A stretch of 63,292 bases of DNA from Argonema galeatum A003/A1 (GTDB lineage: Bacteria > Cyanobacteriota > Cyanobacteriia > Cyanobacteriales > Aerosakkonemataceae). The translations under genes were made by a program, and so were the position numbers. Of the stretch, positions 7,416-15,592 are shown one piece after another (position 1 is the stretch's first letter; every line of letters starts with the position of its first letter). The notes beneath the pieces were generated by a model, which did no database searches, had not been told where the DNA came from, and worked only from the letters and a program-made list of their open reading frames with translations. The DNA lies in contig NZ_JAIQZM010000034.1 in NCBI RefSeq assembly GCF_023333595.1, positions 1 to 63,292 on the forward strand, written 5' to 3'.

Positions 7416-9032
7416 CTATTTAAAGAATTTCTGGCGAATACGCGCCACAAAAATATCCACTTCTGGCAACTTCAGCTTGGTAGCAAAGAAACCGAACAAA
7501 CATAAACCGACTAAGCCAGCTACGCACAGTTGCAGCAACTGCACCAAAAAGCCTTCACTGCCCCAAATTTGTTGCAAGCCGTAATTCGTTCCCCAGCTGA
7601 CGAAACCAGCAATAACGCTACCACCTGCCAAACCTCCCAACGGCATCGCCCATTCCCGCAAGGGCAAACCGTTGAGTCTTTGATTCAGCCGCCATAACAG
7701 CATCACCATCGAGGCAAAGTTTACGCCCATAGTGGCAAAAACCAAACCAGGTGCGCCGAAAGGTTCGATCAAGACATAATCCAGCAAGGCGTTGAGGAAG
7801 ATATTCACCATACTGATCCGAAACGGCGTGACGCCATCGCCCAAGCCATAAAATACTCGCACCAGTACATCCCGCCCCAGGTAGAAAAACATCCCGATGC
7901 CGTAAGCAACTAGCAGAGATGCTACTAAACTGGATGCTTCCCGATTAAATGCACCGCGTTCGTAAACTACGCGCACAATTGGCACTGATAATGCCACCAT
8001 GATCGCACCGAGAGGCAACATGGTAAGGGCTGTGAGAACTAATCCCTGGCGAATTCGCAGTTTTAATTCCGGCCAATCTTCTGGGGCGGCAAGTCGGGAA
8101 AATATGGGCAGTAGGGGTACTAAGAGAACGTTAGAGATAATTCCTAAAGGCGTTTGTACTAAGAGTCCGGCATAGCTTAAGGAGGCGGCGGCTTGAGGGA
8201 TGTAGGAGGCAAAGAATAAATCGGTGTAAACGTTTATGTGCATCATGCCGGAGGAAAAGGTGGCTGGGCCCATAAGTTTGAGCGTTTCGCGCACTCCTGG
8301 ATGCTGAAAGTCAAAGCGCAGGCGTAATGTCCCCAAACCCGATCGCCACTGGGCAATTACTTGTACTAACCATTGCAAGATAGCACCCGTAAGCGTTCCT
8401 ACGGCTAAAACCTGTCCTCCCAGGATGGCGTATTCGGGTAGGGTAACTTTGTGGCCCAGCTGCATGGCTAAAACGGCAAGTCCCCCGATGACTGTAATGC
8501 TGGAAAATAAAGGGCTGATGGAGGGTAACCAGTATTGATCTGCGGCGTTAAGGGTGGCGAAACCAATGCCGATTAGCCCAGCTAGCAATGCCATCGGTGC
8601 CATAATCTGAAGTTGTTGGATGGCGATCGTTTTGGTAAGCGGACTAACCCCGGGAGTATCATTTAGCCCCGGTGCCACTATATTGATGAGTGGTTCTGCA
8701 AAAATAATCATCGCGATCGTCACCAGCAGCAGTCCTGCACCGACAATGGTGGTGATTGTTTCTACAATGGAAGCGGCTTCTTGTTTGCCCCGCTTTGCCA
8801 ATACGCTGACAACCGCGCTGTGGAATGGCCCATTGATACCGCCCAGCAAGACTAACAAAAAACCTGGGAGAATATAGGCGTAGCTATAGGCGTTGGCGGC
8901 TGCACCGACTCCGAAGGCGGCTGCGATCGCTTGCTGGCGCACCAAACCAAACACTTTGCTAATCAGAGTGGCGACTGCGACAATTCCCGCAATTCCAGCC
9001 AGAGTTCGAGAGGGTTTTTTGTTTACAGACAC
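7416..9032 (-). CDS. murJ: Lipid II flippase MurJ
   Basis: A 538-residue polytopic membrane protein with about 14 hydrophobic segments. The N-terminus (ISKVFGLVRQQAIAAAFG) and the inner blocks GGINGPFHSAVV and YGLGDGVTPF are MurJ/MviN signatures. It flips lipid II across the cytoplasmic membrane for peptidoglycan assembly. The start is GTG at 9032; length is normal. It is transcribed away from sfsA, so the 65-base gap to 9098 must contain divergent promoters. Confidence 0.95.
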   Translation of the reverse strand: MSVNKKPSRTLAGIAGIVAVATLISKVFGLVRQQAIAAAFGVGAAANAYSYAYILPGFLLVLLGGINGPFHSAVVSVLAKRGKQEAASIVETITTIVGAGLLLVTIAMIIFAEPLINIVAPGLNDTPGVSPLTKTIAIQQLQIMAPMALLAGLIGIGFATLNAADQYWLPSISPLFSSITVIGGLAVLAMQLGHKVTLPEYAILGGQVLAVGTLTGAILQWLVQVIAQWRSGLGTLRLRFDFQHPGVRETLKLMGPATFSSGMMHINVYTDLFFASYIPQAAASLSYAGLLVQTPLGIISNVLLVPLLPIFSRLAAPEDWPELKLRIRQGLVLTALTMLPLGAIMVALSVPIVRVVYERGAFNREASSLVASLLVAYGIGMFFYLGRDVLVRVFYGLGDGVTPFRISMVNIFLNALLDYVLIEPFGAPGLVFATMGVNFASMVMLLWRLNQRLNGLPLREWAMPLGGLAGGSVIAGFVSWGTNYGLQQIWGSEGFLVQLLQLCVAGLVGLCLFGFFATKLKLPEVDIFVARIRQKFFK

Positions 9033-9097
9033 GAACAGTTAAAAATGATTAAAGGTAGTTCTACTATTCAATCGTGAATTTGGCAATTCCGAAAACT

Positions 9098-9274
9098 ATG
9101 TCCACCGAAACTTTCTATTCCGACTTACCCAGTTTAGAAAATTTTATGGACATCACTGATTTTGGAAATTTTGGATTTATCCCCCCAGATTTAGCAAAAC
9201 AAATGTATTTATCAAAGATTAAGCTAGATGCCTTAGCTGCTTTGGCAATGAAAAAAAAAGAATGTAGGGTTTAG
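9098..9274 (+). CDS. Small hypothetical protein upstream of sfsA
   Basis: A 58-residue open frame beginning MSTETFYSDLPSL, with no recognisable domain. An in-frame GTG at 9074 would add eight residues. It ends three bases before the sfsA start, so it is probably translated in the same transcript. I do not recognise the family. Confidence 0.5.
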   Translation: MSTETFYSDLPSLENFMDITDFGNFGFIPPDLAKQMYLSKIKLDALAALAMKKKECRV

Positions 9275-9277
9275 CTG

Positions 9278-10033
9278 ATGACATCTGATTGGATTTACCG
9301 TTACCCAACTCTCTATCCTGGCATTTTGCTCAAACGTTATAAGCGATTTTTTGCAGATATTGAATTAGCTACAGGCGAGGTAATTACGGCTCATTGCGCG
9401 AATACTGGGCCAATGACCGGGGTTTGCACTCCTGGAAGTTTGGTGCAGGTTTCCTTAAGTAACAATCCTAAACGCAAACTGCCCTACACTTGGGAGATGA
9501 TTCAGGTTTGCGATAACGAACCGACTTGGGTAGGAATTAATACCGCTTTACCAAATCAGGTGGTAAAGTTAGCTTTGGAAAAACATTTGTTTCCACAACT
9601 GGGCAATTACAGCGAGATTAAAGGAGAAGTAATTTACGGTTTGGATAAAAGTAGTCGGGTAGATTTTTTTCTGACGGGAAGCGATCCCGAAGTACCTATA
9701 TATTTAGAAGTAAAAAATACTACTTGGGCACAAGGGAGGCTGGCGCTATTTCCCGATACGGTAACGACGCGGGGACAGAAGCATCTGCGGGAACTGATGG
9801 GGATTTTGCCGCAAGCGCGGGCGGTGATGCTTTATCTGATCGATCGTGGCGACTGTACTGAGTTCGCGCCTGGAGATTGTGCCGATCCAGTTTATGGCAA
9901 AATGTTAAGAGAGGCAGTTGCGATCGGCTTAGAAGTTTTGCCATGCCGCTTTGACACCAAACCAGAGGGTATTCGCTACTTAGGCTTGGCAAATTTTCGC
10001 CCTTCTATGTCACCATTAAGTATTAATCAGTAG
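9278..10033 (+). CDS. sfsA: DNA/RNA nuclease SfsA
   Basis: A 251-residue protein with the SfsA N-terminal OB-like domain (RYKRFFADIELATGE, HCANTGPMTG) and the C-terminal PD-(D/E)XK-like core (VDFFLTG, YLEVKNTTW, FPDTVTTRGQKHL). E. coli SfsA was first described as a sugar-fermentation stimulator and later shown to bind and cut nucleic acid. Length is normal. The gene may be coupled to the small ORF before it. Confidence 0.95.
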   Translation: MTSDWIYRYPTLYPGILLKRYKRFFADIELATGEVITAHCANTGPMTGVCTPGSLVQVSLSNNPKRKLPYTWEMIQVCDNEPTWVGINTALPNQVVKLALEKHLFPQLGNYSEIKGEVIYGLDKSSRVDFFLTGSDPEVPIYLEVKNTTWAQGRLALFPDTVTTRGQKHLRELMGILPQARAVMLYLIDRGDCTEFAPGDCADPVYGKMLREAVAIGLEVLPCRFDTKPEGIRYLGLANFRPSMSPLSINQ

Positions 10034-10066
10034 TGGCAAACAAGTTTTGAAATTTGGGTATTGAAT

Positions 10067-10549
10067 ATGCTCCATACTTCAATAAAATGGTGGAAAAGCC
10101 CAGGAATGTTGCAGAAAGACCATCTGAGAGTTAAGAGTGATTTGAACTTGCTCAACGAGGTACTGGAATGGTTCGATCGATTCTGCTTCCAGAATAAGTG
10201 TAAGCTTTCCTGGGTGGCAGATGGAAGCGATCGCCTCAACTTAGCCCTCGACGAACTTAAGTTAGCCCTCGTCGAAGGCTTTACCAACGCAGTTCGCCAC
10301 GCCCATAAAGGTTTACCTCCAGAGACTCCTATTGACATTGAGTTAACTCTATGGGATGAATGTCTGGAAATCCGAATTTGGGATCGAGGCGAACCTTTCG
10401 ATCCCAGTACGTTAGTGGAGTATAAGCCAGGTACAGCCCAGGAAGGCGGAGTTGGCTGGTTCCTGATGCGACGCATAGCAGACGAAGTGCTTTACAAACG
10501 ATCGCAAGATGGCAGAAATTGTTTAATCCTGATTAAGCGCAAGGTTTAG
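10067..10549 (+). CDS. RsbW-like anti-sigma regulatory factor (serine/threonine kinase, HATPase)
   Basis: A protein of about 160 residues with a GHKL ATP-binding fold. The N-box is LALVEGFTNAVRHAH, the G1 box IWDRGEPFDP and the G2 box GGVGWFLMRRIADEV. Such proteins phosphorylate anti-sigma-factor antagonists (STAS proteins) in partner-switching pathways. No STAS partner or sigma factor is adjacent, so the pathway cannot be identified. ATG 10067 was chosen; TTG 10061 and the ATG in MLQKDH are alternatives. Confidence 0.85.
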   Translation: MLHTSIKWWKSPGMLQKDHLRVKSDLNLLNEVLEWFDRFCFQNKCKLSWVADGSDRLNLALDELKLALVEGFTNAVRHAHKGLPPETPIDIELTLWDECLEIRIWDRGEPFDPSTLVEYKPGTAQEGGVGWFLMRRIADEVLYKRSQDGRNCLILIKRKV

Positions 10550-10672
10550 TAGAAGCATTGCTCTGAACGGGGGTTATATCAATTTTCAATTTCAGGTAAA
10601 TCTGTGTAGGTGAGTGAGTCCAATAATCAGCAGTTGGATGGTAATTTAAGTTGTAAATATGAGGTAGTAGCA

Positions 10673-11299
10673 ATGGTAATTAGTACAGTTTTACCAACGA
10701 TTCCAGCCGAACTACAAGCAACAGAAAATCTTCCCGAAGATTTCCAGTCAGACGAAAAAATCACGGCTGATTTACAGTCGCAAAACTTCATTTCCATCGA
10801 AGATTTTATACTCCATCCACCTGAGAGAATGGAGTGGGTTGATGGCAAATTAGTGGAGAAAACAGGAATGACATTCAAGCATGGTGTGGCTCAAGCTGAA
10901 CTTACTTATTGCTGGAAAAATTATGTCCTCTCTAACGGAGCGGGAGGGAAAGTTGTGACAGAAGCACTTTGTCGAACTAACAAACAAGCTCGCCGTCCTG
11001 ATGTAGCTTATATTACTGGTGAATTATTACAGCAGTTAGGGGAGTTTACGGTATGTCCCCAAAGTTTCTCGCTAATTGCGGAAGTTGCTTCTCCTGATGA
11101 CAGTGCTGAGGAGTTATTCGCCAAAGCTAAGGAATATTTAGAATCAGGTTGTCAGGAAGTCTGGTTGCTGTTTCCCGAAGAAAAGTTAGTTTTGATTAAG
11201 ACGCCAGAACGTTGGTTTTTGTTGAATCCAAATGATGTAGTTAACACTCAAAGTGTTCTCCAAGGTTTTAGCGTGGCGGTGAATGAATTATTAAGCTGA
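10673..11299 (+). CDS. Uma2 family endonuclease (DUF820)
   Basis: A 208-residue protein of the Uma2/DUF820 family, very abundant in cyanobacteria. The restriction-nuclease-like core is visible: RRPDVAYI, then LIAEVASPDDSAEELFAKAKEYLESG with the acidic and lysine residues, and a typical EVWLLFPEEK strand. The role is unproven; selfish or defence-related nucleases have been suggested. I prefer ATG 10673; a GTG at 10610 would add 21 residues of low-complexity sequence. Confidence 0.85.
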   Translation: MVISTVLPTIPAELQATENLPEDFQSDEKITADLQSQNFISIEDFILHPPERMEWVDGKLVEKTGMTFKHGVAQAELTYCWKNYVLSNGAGGKVVTEALCRTNKQARRPDVAYITGELLQQLGEFTVCPQSFSLIAEVASPDDSAEELFAKAKEYLESGCQEVWLLFPEEKLVLIKTPERWFLLNPNDVVNTQSVLQGFSVAVNELLS

Positions 11300-11348
11300 G
11301 CGAGATTAAAATGCCACTTTTTGCTGAGAAAATTAGTAACTACATAAA

Positions 11349-11975
11349 ATGAAAAATTTGTTTATAGTTTTTGAAGGTATTGATGGTTCTGGCACTTCGA
11401 CGCAATCTAACCTGCTAAAAGATTATTTTACAGCGAAAGGTTACCAAGCAGTAGTTACCTACGAACCCTCTAATGGGCCTGTTGGTAATTTGATCAGACA
11501 AGCGCTGAAAAGAAGAGTATTTTTTGTTAATGATAGTCAGAAGTTTGACGAACAGATGGCTTATTTATTTGCTGCTGACAGATACGATCATTTATTTAAT
11601 GAAGTTGATGGTGTATTTAAGTTGATCGACGATAATTTTACGGTAATTAGTACGAGATACTTTTTTTCTTCTTTAGCGTATCATTGGAATACTCAAGAAG
11701 ATTGGGAATTGGTCAGCAGTCTGAATGATGGATTCCCCAATCCAGATTTGGTAATATATATTGATATACCTGTTGAGGTGGCGCTGACAAGGATAAGGGA
11801 CCGATCGGTCAAAGACATCTACGAAAATGAGGAGAAACTGGCTAGAGTCAGCAAGAATTATCAAGATATATTTAGCAAGTACGAAGGTTTGGCGTTGCAG
11901 GTGGATGGGACAGAGGAGAAAAGTGCTGTTCACCAGAAGATAGTAAATTTTATTGAAAATACTTTTGCTAAGTAA
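11349..11975 (+). CDS. tmk: Thymidylate kinase (dTMP kinase) with altered Walker A
   Basis: A 208-residue P-loop kinase: FEGIDGSGTSTQ (residues 8-19), YEPSNGPVGNLIRQ, the base-site block DRYDHLFN and DLVIYIDIPVEVALTRI. It should phosphorylate dTMP to dTDP. The Walker A Lys is replaced by Thr (GSGTST instead of GSGKST); the codon reads ACT. That lysine normally contacts the ATP phosphates, so activity may be changed or compensated elsewhere. Four further deoxypyrimidine genes follow on the same strand. A hairpin-containing gap of 251 bases separates it from the thymidylate synthase gene, so it may have its own transcript. Confidence 0.85.
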   Translation: MKNLFIVFEGIDGSGTSTQSNLLKDYFTAKGYQAVVTYEPSNGPVGNLIRQALKRRVFFVNDSQKFDEQMAYLFAADRYDHLFNEVDGVFKLIDDNFTVISTRYFFSSLAYHWNTQEDWELVSSLNDGFPNPDLVIYIDIPVEVALTRIRDRSVKDIYENEEKLARVSKNYQDIFSKYEGLALQVDGTEEKSAVHQKIVNFIENTFAK

Positions 11976-12044
11976 TTGAGAGTCCTATTTTTCAAAGTAA
12001 AGATTTTTAAGCTATGGCTAACTATTATGGTATAATAAGCAATT

Positions 12045-12101
12045 TTTTCTTGCCTACAAAAACTTCCTATATAAGCCAATAATGCTTATATAGCAAGAAA
12101 A
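12045..12101. promoter_or_regulatory. Nested inverted repeat between tmk and thymidylate synthase genes
   Basis: Outer arms TTTTCTTG (12045-12052) and CAAGAAAA (12094-12101) flank inner arms CTATATAAGC (12067-12076) and GCTTATATAG (12084-12093). There is no T-run directly after it on the plus strand. It could end the tmk transcript or bind a regulator. The DNA on to 12226 is AT-rich and likely holds the promoter of the downstream genes. Confidence 0.45.
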
Positions 12102-12226
12102 CTTTACAAAAATTCATAAAAAAGCTGTTCTGCTTGTCCAGACTGCGATTAAATTAAATAGTTTATAGAAATGTTTAGACCAGTCTATAATCGTAGGTTG
12201 GTAGTTTTTCTTATTTTAAGCCAATC

Positions 12227-13753
12227 ATGATAGCAACGGGTCAGGCAACCCAATACCAATACAAGGCAATGTACAAGCCCAACCAGTTGATTTGCGGGAC
12301 TGGGCAAGCGGCGGTGGTGAGTGGGTGGACAGTCAAAGATGCGATCGCTAAACACTTGCGATCGCATGAGTATGCTGTAATTGGTCAGCTTTACTCTCCA
12401 ACTAGAGGCATTAGTTTCCTGATTAGGAATCTGCTAGCCAATCCACACGTAAGATATCTAATTATTATAAACGCCACAAAAGAAGACAACAATGCTGGCG
12501 GATGCGAGTGCCTAAGAGACTTTTTCTGTAACGGTTTTGCGGCGGGAAAAAGCGATACCGGGCGCGATTCCTGGGTGATTAAATCTAGAGTAACAGGTTA
12601 CATTGATATTGAAATTGAAGCTAGCGCTTTAGAGAAGTTACGGCAATCTATAGAATGTTTTGAAGCAAAATCAATTACTGATGCAGTAACTCAAGTAAAG
12701 TCCTGTGTCGAAAAAGATGCTGTTGAGCCGTGGGGGAAGTCCCTAGAATTTCCCCAAGTTGAAGTAGCCCCAACTGTCCTACCAGGGCCACTATACGGAC
12801 ATCGAATTGAAGGCAAGAATATTGCAGAAACTTGGGTGAAAATCATTCATCGAATTAAAAGAGATGGAACAATTCGGCCTACTGGCTACGATGGATATAT
12901 TCAAGAATTGATCGATTTAATGGCTGTTGTTACTGATGAACCTGAAGATTTCTATTTTCCCGAACCAAATTATTTACCCGTCGATCCAGAAACTATCAAA
13001 AACTACATTCCTGAAATTTTAGAAGATTCTACTTATATAGAGGGTGTGAAGTATACTTACTCACAAAGACTCCGGTCTTGGTTTGGACGCGACCAGATTG
13101 AGGATGTAATTCAGAAGCTCATCGGAGAAATAGACGCTGCTAGCGCTGTCATGAATCTCTGGGATTCGGGCGGAAATATTAACCGCAGAGCAGATGGTAC
13201 TTCCGATCATCAGCATAGTGGTTCACCATGCCTGAACCACATTTGGGTAAGAGTCGTGAATGGCGAACTTAGTCTGACAGCCACGCTCAGAAGTAACGAT
13301 ATGTTTGGAGCATGGGTTGCCAATGCTATGGGGCTTAGGGCACTGCAAAAGCATATCAGAGATGAAATTGTCAACCGTTCTCATTACACTCTAAAAATGG
13401 GGCCACTGATTACAGTTAGCCAGTCAGCTCATATATATGACGATACATGGGAGAATGCAGATAGGTTGATTAAACAGCAGTATTCTGCTATTTGCAAACA
13501 GATGGACTACTGCGACCCATCTGGAAATTTCTTAATTGAAATTGCAGATAATAAGATAGTTGTTTCTCAAACAACTCCCGGAAGCGGGGAAATAGTTGCT
13601 CGTTACTCCAGCAAAGATGCACTAAAACTTATAAGGGAAATTTGCAATGCTTCTCCGGCTATCCGTCCAGATCATGCTGGCTATTTAGGATTGGAATTAC
13701 AAAAAGCAGCCGATTGTTTAAAAACGGGTAAACAATATATTCAGGATAGGTAA
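12227..13753 (+). CDS. MtrA-like/ThyA fusion: thymidylate synthase with DUF4346-type N-terminal domain
   Basis: A 508-residue two-domain protein. Residues about 45-145 resemble DUF4346/MtrA (the corrinoid-binding subunit A fold of methanogen methyltransferase): AVIGQLYSP, NPHVRYLIIINA, CECLRDFFCNG. Residues about 195-480 are thymidylate synthase: catalytic Cys335 in SPCLNH, phosphate-binding Arg355 and Asp358 in RSNDMF, Asn366 at the position that favours dUMP over dCMP, and His402/Tyr404 in AHIYDD. It should methylate dUMP to dTMP. This resembles the archaeal form rather than E. coli ThyA. It is followed two bases later by dCMP deaminase, which makes its substrate. Confidence 0.82.
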   Translation: MIATGQATQYQYKAMYKPNQLICGTGQAAVVSGWTVKDAIAKHLRSHEYAVIGQLYSPTRGISFLIRNLLANPHVRYLIIINATKEDNNAGGCECLRDFFCNGFAAGKSDTGRDSWVIKSRVTGYIDIEIEASALEKLRQSIECFEAKSITDAVTQVKSCVEKDAVEPWGKSLEFPQVEVAPTVLPGPLYGHRIEGKNIAETWVKIIHRIKRDGTIRPTGYDGYIQELIDLMAVVTDEPEDFYFPEPNYLPVDPETIKNYIPEILEDSTYIEGVKYTYSQRLRSWFGRDQIEDVIQKLIGEIDAASAVMNLWDSGGNINRRADGTSDHQHSGSPCLNHIWVRVVNGELSLTATLRSNDMFGAWVANAMGLRALQKHIRDEIVNRSHYTLKMGPLITVSQSAHIYDDTWENADRLIKQQYSAICKQMDYCDPSGNFLIEIADNKIVVSQTTPGSGEIVARYSSKDALKLIREICNASPAIRPDHAGYLGLELQKAADCLKTGKQYIQDR

Positions 13754-13755
13754 TA

Positions 13756-14298
13756 GTGAACGAATCTTCTCAAAGACCAACCTGGGATGAATACTTTCTA
13801 ATGTTGGCTAAACTGGCAGCCACTCGTTCAACTTGTCTTGCTTTCCCAGTTGGCGCTGTAATTGTGAAAAATAAGCAGGTTGTAGCAACAGGTTACAATG
13901 GTTCGCCTTCCGGTTCTGCTCATTGTACTGCCCAAGGATTCTGCTATCCTGGACTAAGTAGCTGCGATGCTAGCAAGGATATGCCATCGCGTGCGGTTCA
14001 TGCGGAGGCAAATGCGATCGCGCAAGCTGCCAAACATGGTATACCTACTGATGGTGCTAGTATTTACGTCACCTTAGAACCTTGTCTCTCCTGCTTAAAA
14101 TTAATCATTTCAGCAGGAATTGGGGAAGTTTTTTACGAAACTCCCTTTAACGGCGGTAACAACGCTATTGTCAGAGATTCATTTATCAACGATGGGCTAG
14201 TTACGTTAAAACAAATCCAGCTATCTGAGGATACGGCAAAAAAATCGGCTTTATTTCTGCTCAATCCCACATCGATTGCCAGGTTTGTCGAGACGTAA
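13756..14298 (+). CDS. dCMP deaminase family protein
   Basis: A 180-residue zinc deaminase. The active site is His82 and Glu84 in VHAEANAI with Cys110 and Cys113 in EPCLSC. The loop GYNGSPSGSAHC and the extra cysteines in CYPGLSSC are typical of dCMP deaminases (ComEB type), which often bind a second zinc. It converts dCMP to dUMP, the substrate of the upstream thymidylate synthase. The GTG start lies two bases after that gene's stop, so the two form an operon. Confidence 0.92.
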   Translation: MNESSQRPTWDEYFLMLAKLAATRSTCLAFPVGAVIVKNKQVVATGYNGSPSGSAHCTAQGFCYPGLSSCDASKDMPSRAVHAEANAIAQAAKHGIPTDGASIYVTLEPCLSCLKLIISAGIGEVFYETPFNGGNNAIVRDSFINDGLVTLKQIQLSEDTAKKSALFLLNPTSIARFVET

Positions 14299-14384
14299 TA
14301 CAGCGTTTTATTAGAATTGCGAAATTTCTGGTGGGCGTTGCCTACCTTACAAAACTTTAAAACTAATATTAATGGAGCTTGACA

Positions 14385-15116
14385 ATGTTTAGCGATAAAG
14401 ATATAGAGAAAGCATTAGACGATTATCAAAAAAATCCGCAAGACGGACTACTAATAGAACCTTTCGATAAAAGCTCCCTCACCCCTGTTGGGTATGACTT
14501 AAGAGTAGGAAAACAGGGATTTTCTTGGAATAAAAAGTCTGTTATCGAAATTGAAAGAGATGGAAAGATTCAGATTGATGCTAATGATACGGTAGTGATT
14601 AGAACCTTAGAATCTATCAGCCTCTCTAAAAAGGTTTCAGCTACCGTACACTCGATAGTGTCCAAGATTATTACCAAGGGCTTATCTGATATATCGACTA
14701 CTATAGACCCCGGCTGGACAGGTAAACTATTAATTTCAATTCATAACAATCGTAATAGCTCTACAGAACTCAGATTTGAAGAGCGTTTATGCACAGTTTG
14801 TTTCTATAGAGTAGACCTTGCATCTGAAGCAAATCGGGACACATCTAATAACCGGGAAGAGCTTTGGGAGCAACTTTTGGGTATAGCCAGAGCAGAAAAA
14901 GAAAGAATAGAAAAAGAAAAAAATAAAGAACAACAAGGGATAGAAAAGGCCAATGAATTCCGGACTTTCTTATTGATTGTTTTGGGTGTCGTAGCTTTAA
15001 TAGTTGGGATTGGAGCATCTATTATTAATCCAACCATAGGTGCTTCTATAGCAGCATTTTTAGCTGTGATAGCTCCTATAGTTTATGACAGGTTCTTAAA
15101 ACCCATATCTAAATGA
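14385..15116 (+). CDS. dCTP deaminase/dUTPase-fold protein with coiled coil and C-terminal transmembrane pair
   Basis: A 243-residue protein. Residues 1-145 align with dCTP deaminase: SDKDIEKAL, TPVGYDLRVG, TLESISL and IDPGWTGKL (107-115). The position of the catalytic Glu (E138 in E. coli Dcd, in VLEFYN) is Ser118 here (LISIHN), and the RSSLARLG motif is not kept. Residues about 160-190 are a charged coiled coil, followed by two membrane segments (about 195-214 and 217-235). A membrane-tethered nucleotide sensor or a degenerate dUTPase is more likely than a normal deaminase. ATG 14385 follows TGGAG. It overlaps the next gene by four bases. Confidence 0.78.
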   Translation: MFSDKDIEKALDDYQKNPQDGLLIEPFDKSSLTPVGYDLRVGKQGFSWNKKSVIEIERDGKIQIDANDTVVIRTLESISLSKKVSATVHSIVSKIITKGLSDISTTIDPGWTGKLLISIHNNRNSSTELRFEERLCTVCFYRVDLASEANRDTSNNREELWEQLLGIARAEKERIEKEKNKEQQGIEKANEFRTFLLIVLGVVALIVGIGASIINPTIGASIAAFLAVIAPIVYDRFLKPISK

Positions 15117-15592
15117 TGAATACAATAAGCATAGGGAAAGTATACATATCTGGCCCATTGACAGGTATTGAGCAACCAGCAGAAATCAAAGCTTTCTATG
15201 AAGCCATTGCCTTAGTTGGCGAAGAAATGGGTTTTCAGGCTTATGTTCCCCATGTAAACACCGATCCTATCAATAATCCTGATGTCACCCCTCGTCAGGT
15301 TTTCGAGACAGACAAAAACCAAGTCAGTGCATCCGACTTAGTTATTGCCTACGTTGGCCATCCTTCTCTTGGCGTGGGGATGGAATTAGCTTATGCGGAA
15401 ACAAATTCTATACCCATCATTCTTGTATACGAAAAAGGTAAAGTAATATCGAGGTTTCCACGCGGCATCCCCACTGTCATCCATGAGGTTCAATTCTATG
15501 ACTATGAGGATGCTTTGACTCAGCTTAAGAGCGTTCTACAGGAGTGCAAACTACGGAATTTAACGAAACCATTATCAGTTTCGTCAAATTAA
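15113..15592 (+). CDS. Nucleoside 2-deoxyribosyltransferase/DNPH1-like protein
   Basis: A 159-residue Rossmann-like protein: VYISGPLTG at the N-terminus, SASDLVIAYVGHP and the catalytic-Glu motif GVGMELAYAE near residue 90. Relatives exchange bases on deoxyribosides or hydrolyse the N-glycosidic bond of deoxynucleoside monophosphates (DNPH1/Rcl). The exact substrate is not visible. It overlaps the membrane-tethered Dcd-like gene (ATGA), which implies coupled expression. Its stop overlaps by four bases the stop of the convergent cobO-like gene. Confidence 0.8.
   Translation: MMNTISIGKVYISGPLTGIEQPAEIKAFYEAIALVGEEMGFQAYVPHVNTDPINNPDVTPRQVFETDKNQVSASDLVIAYVGHPSLGVGMELAYAETNSIPIILVYEKGKVISRFPRGIPTVIHEVQFYDYEDALTQLKSVLQECKLRNLTKPLSVSSN

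Noticed and set aside
10627..10878. 83-codon open frame opposite the Uma2 gene
   Set aside because: Antisense shadow without ribosome-binding site or recognisable domain.
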